From 21-14-0-10-47-8 sp966211455 (GTDB taxonomy: Bacteria; Bdellovibrionota; Bdellovibrionia; Bdellovibrionales; Bdellovibrionaceae): DNA of 64,000 nt. The notes under the pieces were generated by a model. The model was not told where the DNA came from. It did no database searches and worked only from the letters and a program-made list of their open reading frames with translations. This document shows positions 43,812 through 52,528 of the stretch, one piece after another. Both the position numbers and the translations under genes were made by a program. Location of the stretch: contig CBIHNI010000005.1 of NCBI GenBank assembly GCA_966211455.1, positions 62,001 through 126,000 of the forward strand, written 5' to 3'. Every line of letters starts with the position of its first letter. Position 1 is the first letter of the stretch.

Positions 43812-44142
43812 TTACTCGACACAGCTGATTTGGGTAGAATTGTGGGCCGTCCGTCCATGTGAGGGCTGCACACCGGCCATCGTGGCCGGCGTGTCTAAAT
43901 TTTGGGGAGGGGGAATTGGAGAGGAGAGCTTGTGCTTTCTCTCCCCTCAGAGAATTGACTCCCAGTTGGGAGTCAATTCTCTGAGGTCTCTTCGAACCGG
44001 TCTAAGACATGGCAAAAAAATCACGCCTCAAATCCTCCCGTCCCATCCCCTGTATTTTGGGTCTGCCGGCCACGACGGCCGGCAGATAGCCCTCACACGG
44101 ACGGACGGCCCACGCTGTGTCTAGAACAGCTGTGACGAGTAA
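43812..44142. repeat. Structured palindromic repeat element, copy D (331 bp, best-defined ends)
   Basis: Bounded by 16-bp inverted repeats TTACTCGACACAGCTG (43812-43827) and CAGCTGTGACGAGTAA (44127-44142), one mismatch. A second 26-bp inverted repeat starting GTGGGCCGTCCGTCC lies inside (43842-43867 and 44088-44113, one mismatch). Between: a GGCC-ATCGT-GGCC hairpin (about 43869-43894), a perfect CCTCAG...CTGAGG hairpin with 19-20 pairs (43945-43986), and TCTGCCGGCC-ACGAC-GGCCGGCAGA (44062-44086). No ORF. It lies between the ends of hflX and the rpsA promoter region. Confidence 0.93.
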
Positions 44143-44166
44143 ATTCTCAGCGAAAAAAAGAAAAAT

Positions 44167-45582
44167 CTAACCCAGCTTCTTCCGAAAAAACTCGAGATTC
44201 TCGGGCGTCGCCCGAACCCGCAGCGTGACGCCTTCCCCAGAATACGACTCCGATAAAACACGAAGTCTCGCACGAATATCCCCGATCACACCCTGTGTGG
44301 TGTATGGAATAAAAAGATCTTCATCGACCATTTCGCTTTCGAAATGCGACATGATTTTGTCTCTCAGCATTTGCAGATCGGCTTTATCGCGGGTCGAAAT
44401 CATCACCGCATTTGGGTATTCGGCCTTTAGGGCTTCGGCTTGATCGGGCAGCAAGCGATCGCGCTTGTTGAGCACCAAAAGACTTGGCACTTCGGTGGCA
44501 CCGACTTCGGCTAGAACTTTTTGTGTGACTTCAAGCTGCGAGCGAAACGATGGATCTGACGAGTCCACGACGAACAGCAAAAGCGATGCGTTCAGTGCTT
44601 CGTCCAAGGTGGATTTGAAGCTGGCGACCAAATCATGCGGCAGCTTTTTGATAAAGCCGACCGTGTCGCTTAAAAGAACTTTGGGTCTTGTTTCCGGATG
44701 CAAAGGTCGAATGGTCGTATCCAAAGTCGCAAACAGTTTATCGGCGACCAAAACTTCGCTGCCCGTCATCGCCCGCATCAAGGAAGATTTTCCGGCATTG
44801 GTGTAACCGACCAAGGCAACACTGATTTCTTGTTCCCGGCGAGCCCGGCGCACGCTGTGCTCGTGACCGATACTGGCCAGTTCTTGTTTTAATTCTTTGA
44901 TGCGATCGCGGATGGCGCGCTTATCTAATTCCAACTTTGTTTCACCGGCACCGCGACCGCCCACCCCGCCACCTTGTCTTTCGGTGGCGCCACCGGTTTC
45001 GCGCAATCGCGGGGCCACGTAGGTGAGCCTTGCGATTTCAACCTGCAAACGTGCCGCTTTGGTGCGCGCGTGGCGTGAGAAAATTTCGATGATCACGCCC
45101 GTGCGATCTAGAACTTGCACGCCAGTCGCGCTTTCCAGATTTCGCAATTGCGAAGGAGACAAATCACAATCGGCGATGACGATATCGGCTTTTTCTTTCG
45201 GAGTCAGATCGATGCTTTCGCCCGGACTGTCTTCGGCGGCTTCGAGATTTTCATCAAACTCGCCTTGCTCTTCAAGTTTCGCCTTTTCTTCAGCTTCGCG
45301 GCGAAGCGCGGCTTTGTGCTTCTTCACTTCGACCATGGGCGCGACTTTGCCGCTGCCGCCGGTCCAACTGGCGAGCTCTTGCAATTTTCCATCACCGAGC
45401 AGCGTCGCCTTTTTCTCAGAGCTTTGTTTTTGGATGACCGAGCCCACGACTTGATAACCCAAGGTGTTCACCAGCCTTGTCAGCTCGGCCAACGAGTTTT
45501 CAACGTCGGCGAGCGACTGGCTTGGCAGATGCAGTCCGATCAGAACTGCCTTTGGCATCGGAGATTTTGTCGAATGGCTCAT
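44167..45582 (-). CDS. hflX: GTPase HflX
   Basis: A 471-residue ribosome-associated GTPase that splits stalled or stressed ribosomes. The N-terminal HflX domain has LAELTRLVNTLGYQVVG and a central glycine-rich GERQGGGVGGRGAGETKLE-like segment (visible as GGGVGGRGAGETKLELDKR); the G domain shows G1 ALVGYTNAGKSSLM, G3 SDTVGFIKKLP and G4 VLNKRD. Between residues about 80 and 130 there is an acidic/Lys-rich insertion (KAKLEEQGEFDENLEAAEDS) not typical of HflX. Ends just before repeat element D; overlaps the upstream zinc-ribbon gene by four bases. Confidence 0.95.
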   Translation of the reverse strand: MSHSTKSPMPKAVLIGLHLPSQSLADVENSLAELTRLVNTLGYQVVGSVIQKQSSEKKATLLGDGKLQELASWTGGSGKVAPMVEVKKHKAALRREAEEKAKLEEQGEFDENLEAAEDSPGESIDLTPKEKADIVIADCDLSPSQLRNLESATGVQVLDRTGVIIEIFSRHARTKAARLQVEIARLTYVAPRLRETGGATERQGGGVGGRGAGETKLELDKRAIRDRIKELKQELASIGHEHSVRRARREQEISVALVGYTNAGKSSLMRAMTGSEVLVADKLFATLDTTIRPLHPETRPKVLLSDTVGFIKKLPHDLVASFKSTLDEALNASLLLFVVDSSDPSFRSQLEVTQKVLAEVGATEVPSLLVLNKRDRLLPDQAEALKAEYPNAVMISTRDKADLQMLRDKIMSHFESEMVDEDLFIPYTTQGVIGDIRARLRVLSESYSGEGVTLRVRATPENLEFFRKKLG

Positions 45583-46304
45583 AAAAGTTTTTGCACCCAG
45601 CTGACTTTAACGGAAACACTTTGCAGACGTTTGACCAAGACACTGGCTTTCACCGGATTGAGCTGATCCAACTGCAAGCGGCCTTTTTCAATTTGCGCCA
45701 AGATTTCTTTGGCGTCCCATTGAAACTTTGAATCGCTCAAGACCTCGTAGACTTTGTCGCGAATCAGGCCGGTGTCGATGTTTTCGATCACCAACCGGTA
45801 CGAAAGCTGTCCGAAATCTTGCTGAACGTTGCCGAAATCGCTCACTTCCGACAAAGAGTTTGCTGAGCCTTCATAAGACGAAGCGACCGACTCTGACAAG
45901 AAATCATTTCCGGGATTCACCGCGGCCTCGTGCGACGGATCCAGGGGCGCATCGTACATCATCGAAGCTTCTTCATGATTGAAGTGGGGCTGCGATAAAG
46001 ACTGGGGTGTTGGCTCTTCTGTTTGTGGAGTCTCCTGATAGGATTCGATCTGCGAGGACAGATTGATCTCCGGTCCGCCCAACGCCTCGTCAGGCTGGAA
46101 TGAAAAATCCGGAGATGGGGGCTGCTCGCTGCCAAAAGACGGTTCCGCAGCCGAAGATTCGCTTGCCTCGCCGGAAGAGGATTCGCCCGAGATTTGCGCT
46201 TGGCCTTCCATATCGACGAACAAGACGGCCGCACACTTGTTACAAGTGATCACACCGAAATCTTGATCAATGGAATTTCCGCAACGGGGGCAGCTGATCG
46301 ACAT
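45579..46304 (-). CDS. Zinc-ribbon protein of unknown function, upstream of hflX
   Basis: A 241-residue soluble protein. The N-terminus is a zinc ribbon (CPRCGNSIDQDFGVITCNKC), then about 110 residues of Ser/Glu/Pro-rich, probably disordered sequence, then a C-terminal globular domain of about 80 residues with YRLVIENIDTGLIRDKVYEV and QLDQLNPVKASVLVKRLQ. Coupled to hflX by a 4-base overlap, so a joint role is plausible. No family recognised with confidence. Divergent from the MoxR operon. Confidence 0.8.
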   Translation of the reverse strand: MSISCPRCGNSIDQDFGVITCNKCAAVLFVDMEGQAQISGESSSGEASESSAAEPSFGSEQPPSPDFSFQPDEALGGPEINLSSQIESYQETPQTEEPTPQSLSQPHFNHEEASMMYDAPLDPSHEAAVNPGNDFLSESVASSYEGSANSLSEVSDFGNVQQDFGQLSYRLVIENIDTGLIRDKVYEVLSDSKFQWDAKEILAQIEKGRLQLDQLNPVKASVLVKRLQSVSVKVSWVQKLL

Positions 46305-46434
46305 ATCCTAGATTGGCACGTCTTCAGGGGAAAGGCAAAAAAGCCTGGACGTAAGCCGCGTGCTTTTCGAGGTCTAGCGGACTTGGTTTTCTGTCCTGAT
46401 TTTCCGATAGGCAGAGACAGCGAGGTCTGCACCC

Positions 46435-47349
46435 ATGCGCGAAAAAGTTCAAGCCATCACCGAAGCCGCGTCCCAAATCGTTTTGGGAAAAAAAGAAGAG
46501 ATCCGTCAAGCCATCACCTGCCTGCTGGCCGGCGGTCACCTTCTGATCGAAGACGTTCCGGGTGTCGGCAAGACGACTTTGGTGAAAACCTTGTCGAAGC
46601 TTTTAGGTCTGGAATCGCATCGCATTCAGTTCACCATCGATCTTTTACCCAGCGACATCCTGGGTTCGCCAATCTTTGATCCGCGCGATCAGAAATTTCA
46701 TTTCCACCCGGGGCCTTTGTTCGCGCCGCTGATCTTGGCGGACGAGCTGAACCGCGCCTCGCCGCGCACGCAAAGCGCTTTGCTTCAAGCCATGGAAGAA
46801 GGCGAAGTCTCGATCGACGGGACTTTGCATACGCTGCCAAAACCTTTCTTGGTGATCGCCACCCAAAATCCGCATCAGCAATCGGGAACTTTCCCTTTGC
46901 CAGAATCGCAGATCGACCGCTTTTTGATGAGCCTTGAGCTCAACTATGCCGATCCGAAAATCGAGGTGCAGATTTTCTCGCAAACCGATCCGCAGGAAAA
47001 GCTGAAGAACCTTTCGTCTTTGATGAGCGCGCCCGAGTTGATTCAAATCCAAAATGAAGTTCGCCAAGTGAAAGTCTCGGAAAAAGTGGCGACCTACGTG
47101 AGCCAGCTTCTGACCGGCTCACGCACGGCAAAGACGCAGTGGCTGCCGCTTTCGACCCGTGCGGGATTGGCTTTGATTCGTGCTTCACAAGCGCATGCTT
47201 ATTTGGAAAATCGCGACTACACCAAACCTGAAGACGTGCAGGCCATACTTGTCCCCGTCTTGGGCCACCGATTGGGAGGATTCCATGGCATTCGCCAAGG
47301 CCGAAGCTTTGCTTCGACTCTTCAGGCGTCCACGGTGGTTCCAGTCTAG
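46435..47349 (+). CDS. MoxR-family AAA+ ATPase
   Basis: A 304-residue chaperone-like ATPase: Walker A in LIEDVPGVGKTTLVKTL, Walker B LILADELNRASPRTQSALLQ, sensor 1 LVIATQNPHQQSGTFPLPES and arginine finger in SQIDRFLMS. MoxR ATPases mature partner proteins, often together with DUF58 (von Willebrand-like) and transglutaminase proteins, exactly the genes that follow here. Its 3' end overlaps the DUF58 start by 65 bases. Confidence 0.93.
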   Translation: MREKVQAITEAASQIVLGKKEEIRQAITCLLAGGHLLIEDVPGVGKTTLVKTLSKLLGLESHRIQFTIDLLPSDILGSPIFDPRDQKFHFHPGPLFAPLILADELNRASPRTQSALLQAMEEGEVSIDGTLHTLPKPFLVIATQNPHQQSGTFPLPESQIDRFLMSLELNYADPKIEVQIFSQTDPQEKLKNLSSLMSAPELIQIQNEVRQVKVSEKVATYVSQLLTGSRTAKTQWLPLSTRAGLALIRASQAHAYLENRDYTKPEDVQAILVPVLGHRLGGFHGIRQGRSFASTLQASTVVPV

Positions 47350-48232
47350 AAGCTGGAGTCAAAGAACCTCGAGACGACCTTATATTTTTCCCACCGGTTT
47401 CGGTTTTGCCTTTGGCTCGCTGGCTTTTATCCAGCTGGTGATGGCGATCGCGTCGCAGAACAATCTGATTTATCTTTTCGTATTTGCCGAAATTTCGATC
47501 GCGCTGGCAAGTATGTTCTACACCAATTTGAATATCCATCGCGTGTCGCTGAAAGAAATTTCCACCGGCGATTGTTTCGCGCAGGAACCGAATTGGGTCG
47601 AAGTGCATTTGCAAACTTTGAACGACAAACCGATTTATCAAACATCACTGCGGTGGAATTTTGAAAAAGAAGGCCTTTCGCTGCCGCCGGCGACACTGAT
47701 GGTGGCGATTCCGTGGGCCCCGCGCCGTCGCGGTCGCCAACGTCCCCCGGCATTGACCATCGAATCAACTTACCCTTTCGGACTTTTGCGTTCCTGGAAA
47801 CTGCAACGAAGCGACACCGAAGTGATTGTCTATCCCGCCCGCCGAGGAGCCTCCGGATTTCCTTCCAGCTCGGTCGGCGACCGGGCCGTCGATAAGCAGG
47901 GACTTTTCTATGATCTTCGCCCTTTTCAGCGCGGCGATTGGCCCCGACGCATCGATTGGCGCGCTTCGCAGCGAGCGCAGAAACTGTTGATCCGCCGTTT
48001 TGAAGAAGAATCTTCGATGCAGCTGGAATTTCACTGGTCGCAGACAGCCCATCTGAAAAACGGTGAAGATCGCATCTCGCAGTTGGCCTTATGGGTGGAC
48101 AAAGCCGAAAAACAATCCAGCGATTACAGTTTGCAAGTTGGCAGCTGGAGCTCGGGACGCGGCCGCGGGCCAGCTCATTGGCGTCGGTGCATGGAGCACC
48201 TGGCCCTGATGTCGGTGAAGGACCCGCGATGA
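47285..48232 (+). CDS. DUF58 domain membrane protein
   Basis: A 315-residue protein: two close N-terminal helices (FAFGSLAFIQLVMAIASQ and NLIYLFVFAEISIALASMF) and a cytosolic DUF58 region with VIVYPARRGA, DKQGLFYDLRPFQRGDWPRR and IDWRASQRAQKLLIRRFEEE, the family's characteristic motif. GGGAGG before ATG 47285 fixes the start inside the MoxR gene. DUF58 proteins are partners of MoxR ATPases. It ends overlapping the transglutaminase start (ATGA). Confidence 0.92.
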   Translation: MAFAKAEALLRLFRRPRWFQSRSWSQRTSRRPYIFPTGFGFAFGSLAFIQLVMAIASQNNLIYLFVFAEISIALASMFYTNLNIHRVSLKEISTGDCFAQEPNWVEVHLQTLNDKPIYQTSLRWNFEKEGLSLPPATLMVAIPWAPRRRGRQRPPALTIESTYPFGLLRSWKLQRSDTEVIVYPARRGASGFPSSSVGDRAVDKQGLFYDLRPFQRGDWPRRIDWRASQRAQKLLIRRFEEESSMQLEFHWSQTAHLKNGEDRISQLALWVDKAEKQSSDYSLQVGSWSSGRGRGPAHWRRCMEHLALMSVKDPR

Positions 48233-50133
48233 ATTACGTCTTCTTTCAACGCCCAGCTTTGGTTTTCAGTTTAGCGGCGTTGACGCTTTTGACATGTTTG
48301 GAAGTCCCGCTCGCAGTTTCATTGTTCTGTTTGATTTTGTGGGCGTGGAAATGGCTCGCATCGCAGAACTTGGTGAAACCCATGCCAAGACGCGTGACCA
48401 CGATTTTGAGTTTCATTTTATTCGGATTTATTTTCTTTCAGTACCGCACGATTTTTGTTCAAGAGGCGTCCAGCGCCTTGCTGGTGGGTCTTGCGGCGAT
48501 CAAGGTGATGGATTACGAAAATCGCCGTGATCATTTGATGACCGTGCTATTGGGATTTTTGCTGCTCACCTTAAAGCCTTTGTACGGCATGGATCTTTAC
48601 TGGCTCCCCGTGCAGCTGATCTGCATGATCAGTCTTTTTTGGGCGCTGTCGCAAGACCCAAGAAAAATTCCGCGCCATATGCTGATCGTGATCTTGGGCA
48701 CATCGGTACCGATCGCTTTGGTTTTATTTCTGGTGTTTCCGCGCGTTGTGCTTCCTTGGGCCTTGTCCCAGTCTCGAATTCAGGGCTCGGCGCAGTTGGG
48801 ATTTACCACCGATCTGAAACCTGGACAGGTCGCGGAATTGGCCAGCTCGTCGGATTTGGTGATGCGCGCGACATTTCCGAACGGCGTGCAGATCGATGAA
48901 AAAGAGCTGTACTGGAAAGGTGCCGTTCTCACCACCTCGGACGGTTTGGGGTGGAAGACGCCAAAAACTTTGCCTAAGAAAAAAATCGAGCCGCCTTCGC
49001 GGGTCGGAAACTCGATGACCTACGAGCTGATCATGGAGCCCGTGGCGGAAAGATACATTTTCACTTTGGATCCGACCTTGTATGTGCAGTCCACCGACGT
49101 CCGCCCGACCGAGCTTGAAAACTTTGCGTGGCGACGACCGGTGGCGACTTCGCGGTCGCAGCGATTTGTGGCGCAAATGTCCTGGTCTTTTCAAGACACC
49201 GACGAGCCGAATGAAAAAGAACTGCAGGTGCCCGAGCTGCCCCCCAAAACCAAAGCTTGGGTGGCAAAGGTCAAAGCCGAAAGAAAAGATCTGGCCGGTC
49301 GCCGCATGGCTTTGCGCGAGCTGTTTGGCAGCGCGAACTTTGTCTACACTTTGAAACCTGGCGCTTACGATAACAAGCTGGGGCTGGACGAATTCCTGTT
49401 CGAGCGCCGTCGCGGTTTCTGCGAACATTTTTCCGGCGCTTACGCCACGGTGGCGCGCGCTTTGGGAATCCCGGCCCGCGTGATCTCGGGTTATCAAGGT
49501 GCCGAGTTCAATCCACTGGGACAATTCTGGCGGGTCACGCAACGAAACGCCCACGCATGGACCGAAGTTTGGACCGGGCGCGCCTGGCTTCGCGTCGATC
49601 CGACCGTCTGGGCGACGACCTTCGAGTTTTCACGCACGCGTGAAAAGAATTGGGTCGAACTGCTGGACGAGGGCATCGATATTTACGAGGCAATGAATTA
49701 TCGCTGGACCACGTTTCTGATCGACTTTGACCAGAAATCCCAGGCGATGAAAATCCGCGAATTCTTGCCGCCCATTTTCCTTTTTGTCGTGGGCGCTTTG
49801 GCGCTTTTCTTCCTGGGACGACTTCTTTACAGCTGGCTGCGGGCTCCGAAAGGCCGGGCCCGCCAGGCGAAAGAAGATCAGCTTTCGCTGCTGGTGCAAG
49901 AGATTATCAGCGTGCGCGAAGAGCTGACCCATCAGGATCTTTCTAGCATGCCGCCAACCAAAGCTTTGATCGATGCGCCAAGGTATATGTACGGGCCCGC
50001 CGGATTTTACGTGCAGGTCAGTTCTTTGTACGAGCGGGTTTTTTATCAGGAAAATGTCAACGAATCGGATTTGCAAAAAGAGCTGAAAGAACTTCAGCGC
50101 AAATGGGTCGAAATTCAGGTCTTACAAAAATAA
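48229..50133 (+). CDS. Membrane-anchored transglutaminase-like protease (DUF3488/TgpA type)
   Basis: A 634-residue protein: five or six helices in the first 200 residues, a periplasmic transglutaminase core, and a last helix (FLPPIFLFVVGALALFFLG) with a cytoplasmic tail. The catalytic triad is visible: Cys in RRRGFCEHFSGAYATVAR, His in RNAHAWTEVW and Asp in WLRVDPT. This is the TgpA/DUF3488 arrangement, a cell-envelope protein essential in some Pseudomonas. Completes the MoxR-DUF58-TgpA operon. Confidence 0.93.
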   Translation: MNYVFFQRPALVFSLAALTLLTCLEVPLAVSLFCLILWAWKWLASQNLVKPMPRRVTTILSFILFGFIFFQYRTIFVQEASSALLVGLAAIKVMDYENRRDHLMTVLLGFLLLTLKPLYGMDLYWLPVQLICMISLFWALSQDPRKIPRHMLIVILGTSVPIALVLFLVFPRVVLPWALSQSRIQGSAQLGFTTDLKPGQVAELASSSDLVMRATFPNGVQIDEKELYWKGAVLTTSDGLGWKTPKTLPKKKIEPPSRVGNSMTYELIMEPVAERYIFTLDPTLYVQSTDVRPTELENFAWRRPVATSRSQRFVAQMSWSFQDTDEPNEKELQVPELPPKTKAWVAKVKAERKDLAGRRMALRELFGSANFVYTLKPGAYDNKLGLDEFLFERRRGFCEHFSGAYATVARALGIPARVISGYQGAEFNPLGQFWRVTQRNAHAWTEVWTGRAWLRVDPTVWATTFEFSRTREKNWVELLDEGIDIYEAMNYRWTTFLIDFDQKSQAMKIREFLPPIFLFVVGALALFFLGRLLYSWLRAPKGRARQAKEDQLSLLVQEIISVREELTHQDLSSMPPTKALIDAPRYMYGPAGFYVQVSSLYERVFYQENVNESDLQKELKELQRKWVEIQVLQK

Positions 50134-50159
50134 AAGGTCGATCTTTGAGATCGACCTTT
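50133..50159. terminator. Strong bidirectional terminator
   Basis: AAAGGTCGATC-TTTGA-GATCGACCTTT, 11 perfect pairs, directly after the transglutaminase stop codon and between convergent genes. A/T flanks on both sides allow it to end both transcripts. Confidence 0.85.
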
Positions 50160-50207
50160 CCGTGAAGAAGCGACGGCTTTTCAAAGCCTGAATTCGCTTC
50201 CAAAAAA

Positions 50208-51431
50208 TTACTTGTTCAAAGATTTCAAGAAACTGAGCCAGTCTGTTTCTTTGTTCACATTCAGCTTCTCGTAACGAGCGCTGTAAGTGCTCAAAGTGCT
50301 CGCCGAAGTTGGCAACCAAACGGCAACACCGGAAGATGTGCCTTGGTACATGCCCGTCCCGCCGCTTGCAACCATCAGATCTTTGATCGCCGTGTTCACG
50401 TCAGCCAAGATTGACGAATTCACGTTGATGCTAGAGCCGGATACGCGTGTGACAAAGTCACCCAAATCGCGATAATCGCTGTAAGTGAAGCTCTGCGTGC
50501 CGCTGGCCGCTGTTTTCACAGTTTTCATTTCGGCTGCTGACAGACTTGCCATCGAAGCTTTCAGATTTTTCATCGATGTGAAAAGACCGCCAATTTTTGA
50601 CAAATCCATCGCCGAGAAAGTGACGTCTTGATTTCCGTAGATACCGCCGTCGTAAGCTTTCAAATATTCTTCCGTCAGTGCGGTTGCAACTTCGGAAGCG
50701 GATTGGGTCGGACGAGATGTCCAGCGATTCATGAACGTGTTGTAAGGCCAGCCGTAGCCAGGCTCGACTTCTTCGGAACCGACAAAGTATTGAACTGAAT
50801 CTTTCATTTCGCCGGCCACTTCCGCCATCGCCATCAAGCAAGCGTCGCTGCCGTAGATGTCGACTTTGTGTCCAATGATCTTTGCTGATTCGGCCATCGC
50901 CAATCCCAGCTGTTCGGTCGTGATGTGGTTTCCGGAAACGTCATCGTAAGAGATATCACGAGTCACATTGCCAGACAGCGTGCGGTGCCAACCATTTCCG
51001 TGGTTCCAAACGGCGATGAAGTAATGTTTCGCCGGATACTTCTCAACGCCCCAACGAACGAATTCGACCAGGTTTTTGTAATCACCCATATCGACCTGGG
51101 CCAAAGTCTCGACCGCAGGTGAAGTCACTTTTGAAGTGTCGGCATCTTTTTGCACAAGCAGACGCTGGGTTTTCTTGTTCTTCAGTGAACCCCACTGCAC
51201 AACCATGTTCACATCGTTTGTTGAACCGTACTCTTCCATCTGATTGATGTTATAAGCACCAAAAGAGTCCAAGTTGTTGTGACCATTCAGGAACAAAAGG
51301 AAAGTCCACTCTTTCTGAGCAGGAGCTTTTTCTTCGGCGCGGACATTTGTCGAAAATAGAGCCGTCGAAACCGTGAAAGCTGTGACAAACAGCATTCGAT
51401 TCATCCAATTTTTCTTGGTGTTTTTTGACAT
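50208..51431 (-). CDS. Clostripain-family (C11) cysteine peptidase, exported
   Basis: A 407-residue exported protein with signal peptide (MLFVTAFTVSTALFSTNVRA). The C11 catalytic pair is visible: His in KHYFIAVWNHGNGWH and Cys in VDIYGSDACLMAMAEVAGE, in the caspase-like fold; WTFLLFLNGHNNLDSFG is the conserved first strand. Such enzymes cut after Arg or Lys and often self-activate. A large Ser-rich C-terminal part (ASMASLSAAEMKTVKTAAS) follows. Converges with the transglutaminase operon. In a predator it is a candidate digestive protease (inference). Confidence 0.92.
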   Translation of the reverse strand: MSKNTKKNWMNRMLFVTAFTVSTALFSTNVRAEEKAPAQKEWTFLLFLNGHNNLDSFGAYNINQMEEYGSTNDVNMVVQWGSLKNKKTQRLLVQKDADTSKVTSPAVETLAQVDMGDYKNLVEFVRWGVEKYPAKHYFIAVWNHGNGWHRTLSGNVTRDISYDDVSGNHITTEQLGLAMAESAKIIGHKVDIYGSDACLMAMAEVAGEMKDSVQYFVGSEEVEPGYGWPYNTFMNRWTSRPTQSASEVATALTEEYLKAYDGGIYGNQDVTFSAMDLSKIGGLFTSMKNLKASMASLSAAEMKTVKTAASGTQSFTYSDYRDLGDFVTRVSGSSINVNSSILADVNTAIKDLMVASGGTGMYQGTSSGVAVWLPTSASTLSTYSARYEKLNVNKETDWLSFLKSLNK

Positions 51432-51558
51432 TCGGGCTTCCTCCTTGAAGCTTGTGAGCCAAGGAAAAGCCTACAGACGAAAAAACATGCTGCCTAACAA
51501 TTGTGCTGGTTCCAGTTTAGAACTGGCCGCTCGTCGGATATGGAACTGGGCGAAGGAT

Positions 51559-52485
51559 TTAGTAATTCTTCTTCAGATCAAGACCCTTGTACAGGCCGGC
51601 CACTTCGCTTTCGTAACCGTTGAACATCTTCGTTGGAATTTTAGTCGGAAAGAATTTTCCGTCCAAAACGCGCTCGGAAGCCTGGCTCCAGCGGGGATGA
51701 TCCACGGTGGGATTGACGTTGGCGTAGAAGCCGTACTCGTTGGGGGCGAGCTCGTTCCACAGGGTCTTTGGTTGCTTGTCGCTGAATTCAATTTTCACGA
51801 TCGATTTGATACTTTTAAAACCGTATTTCCATGGCACCACCAGACGGATGGGTGCCCCGTTTTGCTTCGGCAATTTTTTTCCGTACATACCGGTCGCGAT
51901 CAAAGCCAGCGGGTTCATCGCTTCTTCGATGGTGAGCCCCTCTTGGTAGGGCCATGGATAATACGGGAGATTCGACATATTCGAGAAAACTTTCTTATCG
52001 CTGTAGGATTGGAAGACCACGTATTTGGCGGTGGGCTTTGGCTTCAGGGCCTTGATGATTTTCCCAAGCTCGACACCGTCCCACGGCAAAACCATCGACC
52101 AACCTTCAACGCAGCGGAATCGGTAAATGCGTTCTTCTTCGGCGCCGGCAAGTTTGATCAGCTCTTCGATGCTGAAGGTTTTTTTGGTGTCGACCAATCC
52201 TGTAACTTCGATTTTCCAATCTTTGTCGTTCAGCTTCCAGTCTTCGACCTTGGTTTTCACTTCGCCTTTCTCCAGGCTGAATTCGTAAAAATTATTGTAA
52301 GAGGTCGCAAGCTTTTCTTCGGTCAGCTTACGGTCGGAATCGACTTTGGCAAAGTTCGGGTTCACCGCAAACCCGGCCAGCGCTGCCATCCCGGTCTGGA
52401 TGAATTTTCGTCTTTCCAGATACACGGATTCGGGGGTCACTTCGTTTTCGGAGATCTTCCATGATGCTTTGTTCTTGATGAGCAT
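51559..52485 (-). CDS. msrP: Protein-methionine-sulfoxide reductase catalytic subunit MsrP
   Basis: A 308-residue periplasmic molybdopterin enzyme repairing oxidised Met in exported proteins. The Tat signal is ERRKFIQTGMAALAGFA (twin Arg). YRFRCVEGWSMVLPWDGV contains the Cys that binds the molybdenum, and KYVVFQSYSDKK plus GAPIRLVVPWKYGFKSIKSI complete the SUOX-fold pattern. Start at 52485 after AAGGGGGC; the frame is open to 52545. It diverges from its partner msrQ with only 43 bases between start codons, unlike the usual msrPQ operon. Confidence 0.95.
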   Translation of the reverse strand: MLIKNKASWKISENEVTPESVYLERRKFIQTGMAALAGFAVNPNFAKVDSDRKLTEEKLATSYNNFYEFSLEKGEVKTKVEDWKLNDKDWKIEVTGLVDTKKTFSIEELIKLAGAEEERIYRFRCVEGWSMVLPWDGVELGKIIKALKPKPTAKYVVFQSYSDKKVFSNMSNLPYYPWPYQEGLTIEEAMNPLALIATGMYGKKLPKQNGAPIRLVVPWKYGFKSIKSIVKIEFSDKQPKTLWNELAPNEYGFYANVNPTVDHPRWSQASERVLDGKFFPTKIPTKMFNGYESEVAGLYKGLDLKKNY

Positions 52486-52528
52486 GTTTTGTTTGCCCCC
52501 TTCTGATTTCTTGAACAGAATAGATTTC

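Noticed and set aside
43780..44124. Open frame of 114 codons across element D
   Set aside because: It consists of palindromic repeat sequence; no homologous open frame in the other copies.
13897..44166. CRISPR array interpretation of the repeated blocks
   Set aside because: Copies are dispersed and inverted, with no regular spacers and no cas genes.
48724..49554. Long antisense frame (276 codons) in the transglutaminase gene
   Set aside because: The sense strand has the clear transglutaminase triad; the antisense product is low-complexity and basic.
51373..52464. Long plus-strand frame of 363 codons
   Set aside because: It is the antisense of msrP and the clostripain start; no start signal and not protein-like.
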